In this document: positions 63,634-64,000 of the stretch, piece after piece | Position numbering within the stretch: the first letter of the stretch is position 1 | Layout of the letters: each line of letters begins with the position of its first letter | Origin: Streptomyces sp. BHT-5-2 | GTDB taxonomy: Bacteria; Actinomycetota; Actinomycetes; Streptomycetales; Streptomycetaceae | Assembly: GCF_019774615.1 (NCBI RefSeq) | Contig: NZ_CP081496.1 | Location: 806,001-870,000, forward strand | Length of the DNA: 64,000 nucleotides | Direction of reading: 5' to 3' | Notes under the pieces: generated by a model | The model's database searches: none | What the model was told of the DNA's origin: nothing | Seen by the model: the letters and a program-made list of their open reading frames with translations, nothing else | Made by a program: the position numbers and the translations under genes

Positions 63634-64000
63634 GGCCGGCTCCAGTCGCCGGACTTGCCGCCGGTCTTCTCCTCGACGCGGATGTCGGAGATGACCGCGG
63701 CCTTGTCGACGGCCTTGACCATGTCGACGACGGTGAGCGCGGCGACCGAGACGGCGGTCAGGGCCTCCATCTCGACGCCGGTGCGGTCGGTGGTCCGGAC
63801 GGTGGCGGTGATCTCGACGGCCTCGTCGGTGACGGAGAGGTCCACCTTCACCCCGGAGACGGCCAGCGGGTGGCACAGCGGGACGAGGTCCGGGGTGCGC
63901 TTGGCGCCCATGATGCCGGCGATACGGGCGGTGGCCAGGGCGTCGCCCTTGGGGACGCCCTCGCCGCGCAGCAGCTCGACGACGCGCGGTGCGACCAGGA
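63630..64000 (-). CDS. moaC: cyclic pyranopterin monophosphate synthase (partial)
   Basis: The 3' part of moaC; the 5' end lies beyond the right edge. Visible sequence runs [45 protein letters not shown] (catalytic His in LCHPL), then [48 protein letters not shown] and ending GGKSGDW, all MoaC hallmarks. It forms cyclic pyranopterin in molybdenum-cofactor synthesis. First gene of moaC-mog-GNAT-sepX in this window. Confidence 0.93.
   Translation of the reverse strand, partial: LVAPRVVELLRGEGVPKGDALATARIAGIMGAKRTPDLVPLCHPLAVSGVKVDLSVTDEAVEITATVRTTDRTGVEMEALTAVSVAALTVVDMVKAVDKAAVISDIRVEEKTGGKSGDWSRP

Overview
The window looks like a core chromosomal segment of a Streptomyces. GC content is very high, third codon positions are almost all G or C, and GTG starts, ATGA/GTGA stop-start overlaps and rare TTA leucine codons are frequent. 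From memory, the gene order resembles the S. coelicolor region from about SCO3120 to SCO3180 (glmU-prs-rplY-pth, ppc, desaturase/TetR, tam/tamR, galTEK, rsmA-ispE, rpf, rsmI-pmt, sepX-mog-moaC). That comparison could not be run here.

Layout. 1-0.43 kb: 5' part of a sensor kinase that leaves the window. 0.6-5.7 kb: an HTH/LAGLIDADG-like gene with a TTA codon, tRNA-Gln(UUG), then glmU, prs, rplY and pth. 5.7-10.5 kb: ppc, then a desaturase-TetR operon behind a perfect 15-bp inverted repeat. 10.6-12.3 kb: a VOC-family remnant and the divergent tam/tamR pair with its palindromes. 12.4-16.1 kb: an SDR, a GH42 beta-galactosidase and a LuxR-type regulator. 16.4-22.6 kb: the galT-galE-galK operon, divergent to a sodium:solute symporter with a small membrane partner, then a second LuxR-type regulator whose receiver is degenerate. 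22.8-24.6 kb: an ABC-F ATPase.

24.8-30.3 kb is the accessory segment. It holds an internally deleted Uma2 gene, a DUF397 gene beside an internally deleted XRE regulator, a coupled three-gene WXG100-type operon with TTA codons in two genes, an HTH/zinc-ribbon gene and a VapBC module. 30.3-41.2 kb returns to core genes: ispE, rsmA, an RpfB-type resuscitation factor, tatD, a zinc-ribbon gene, rsmI, a protein mannosyltransferase, a penicillin-binding protein, a YbaK-type deacylase and an EamA transporter.

41.2-42.25 kb holds two near-identical copies of a roughly 209-bp element in inverted orientation, enclosing decayed gene fragments. Then come a serine hydrolase, a tricorn protease (43.8-47.1 kb), a small repeat protein, and a Baeyer-Villiger monooxygenase/hydrolase/SDR operon divergent from a MerR gene. 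52-54 kb: exonuclease III, a small secreted peptide and a GNAT. 54.1-56.6 kb: an ABC exporter operon with a YtrA-type GntR gene; a repeat insertion sits exactly at the ATPase/permease junction. 56.7-61.1 kb: an orphan histidine kinase with a lipoprotein, divergent from a TipA-like MerR gene overlapping a GT1 glycosyltransferase. The right end has tRNA-Ala(CGC) and the sepX-GNAT-mog-moaC cluster, with moaC cut by the window edge.

Functional links: GH42, the galactose operon and the symporter form a galactoside-use neighbourhood. The monooxygenase and hydrolase fit stepwise ketone-to-ester-to-acid chemistry. The TipA-like regulator and glycosyltransferase look like a ligand-inducible small-molecule glycosylation unit. 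The least understood parts are the WXG100-type operon and the repeat-driven rearrangements at 41-42 kb and 55.1 kb.
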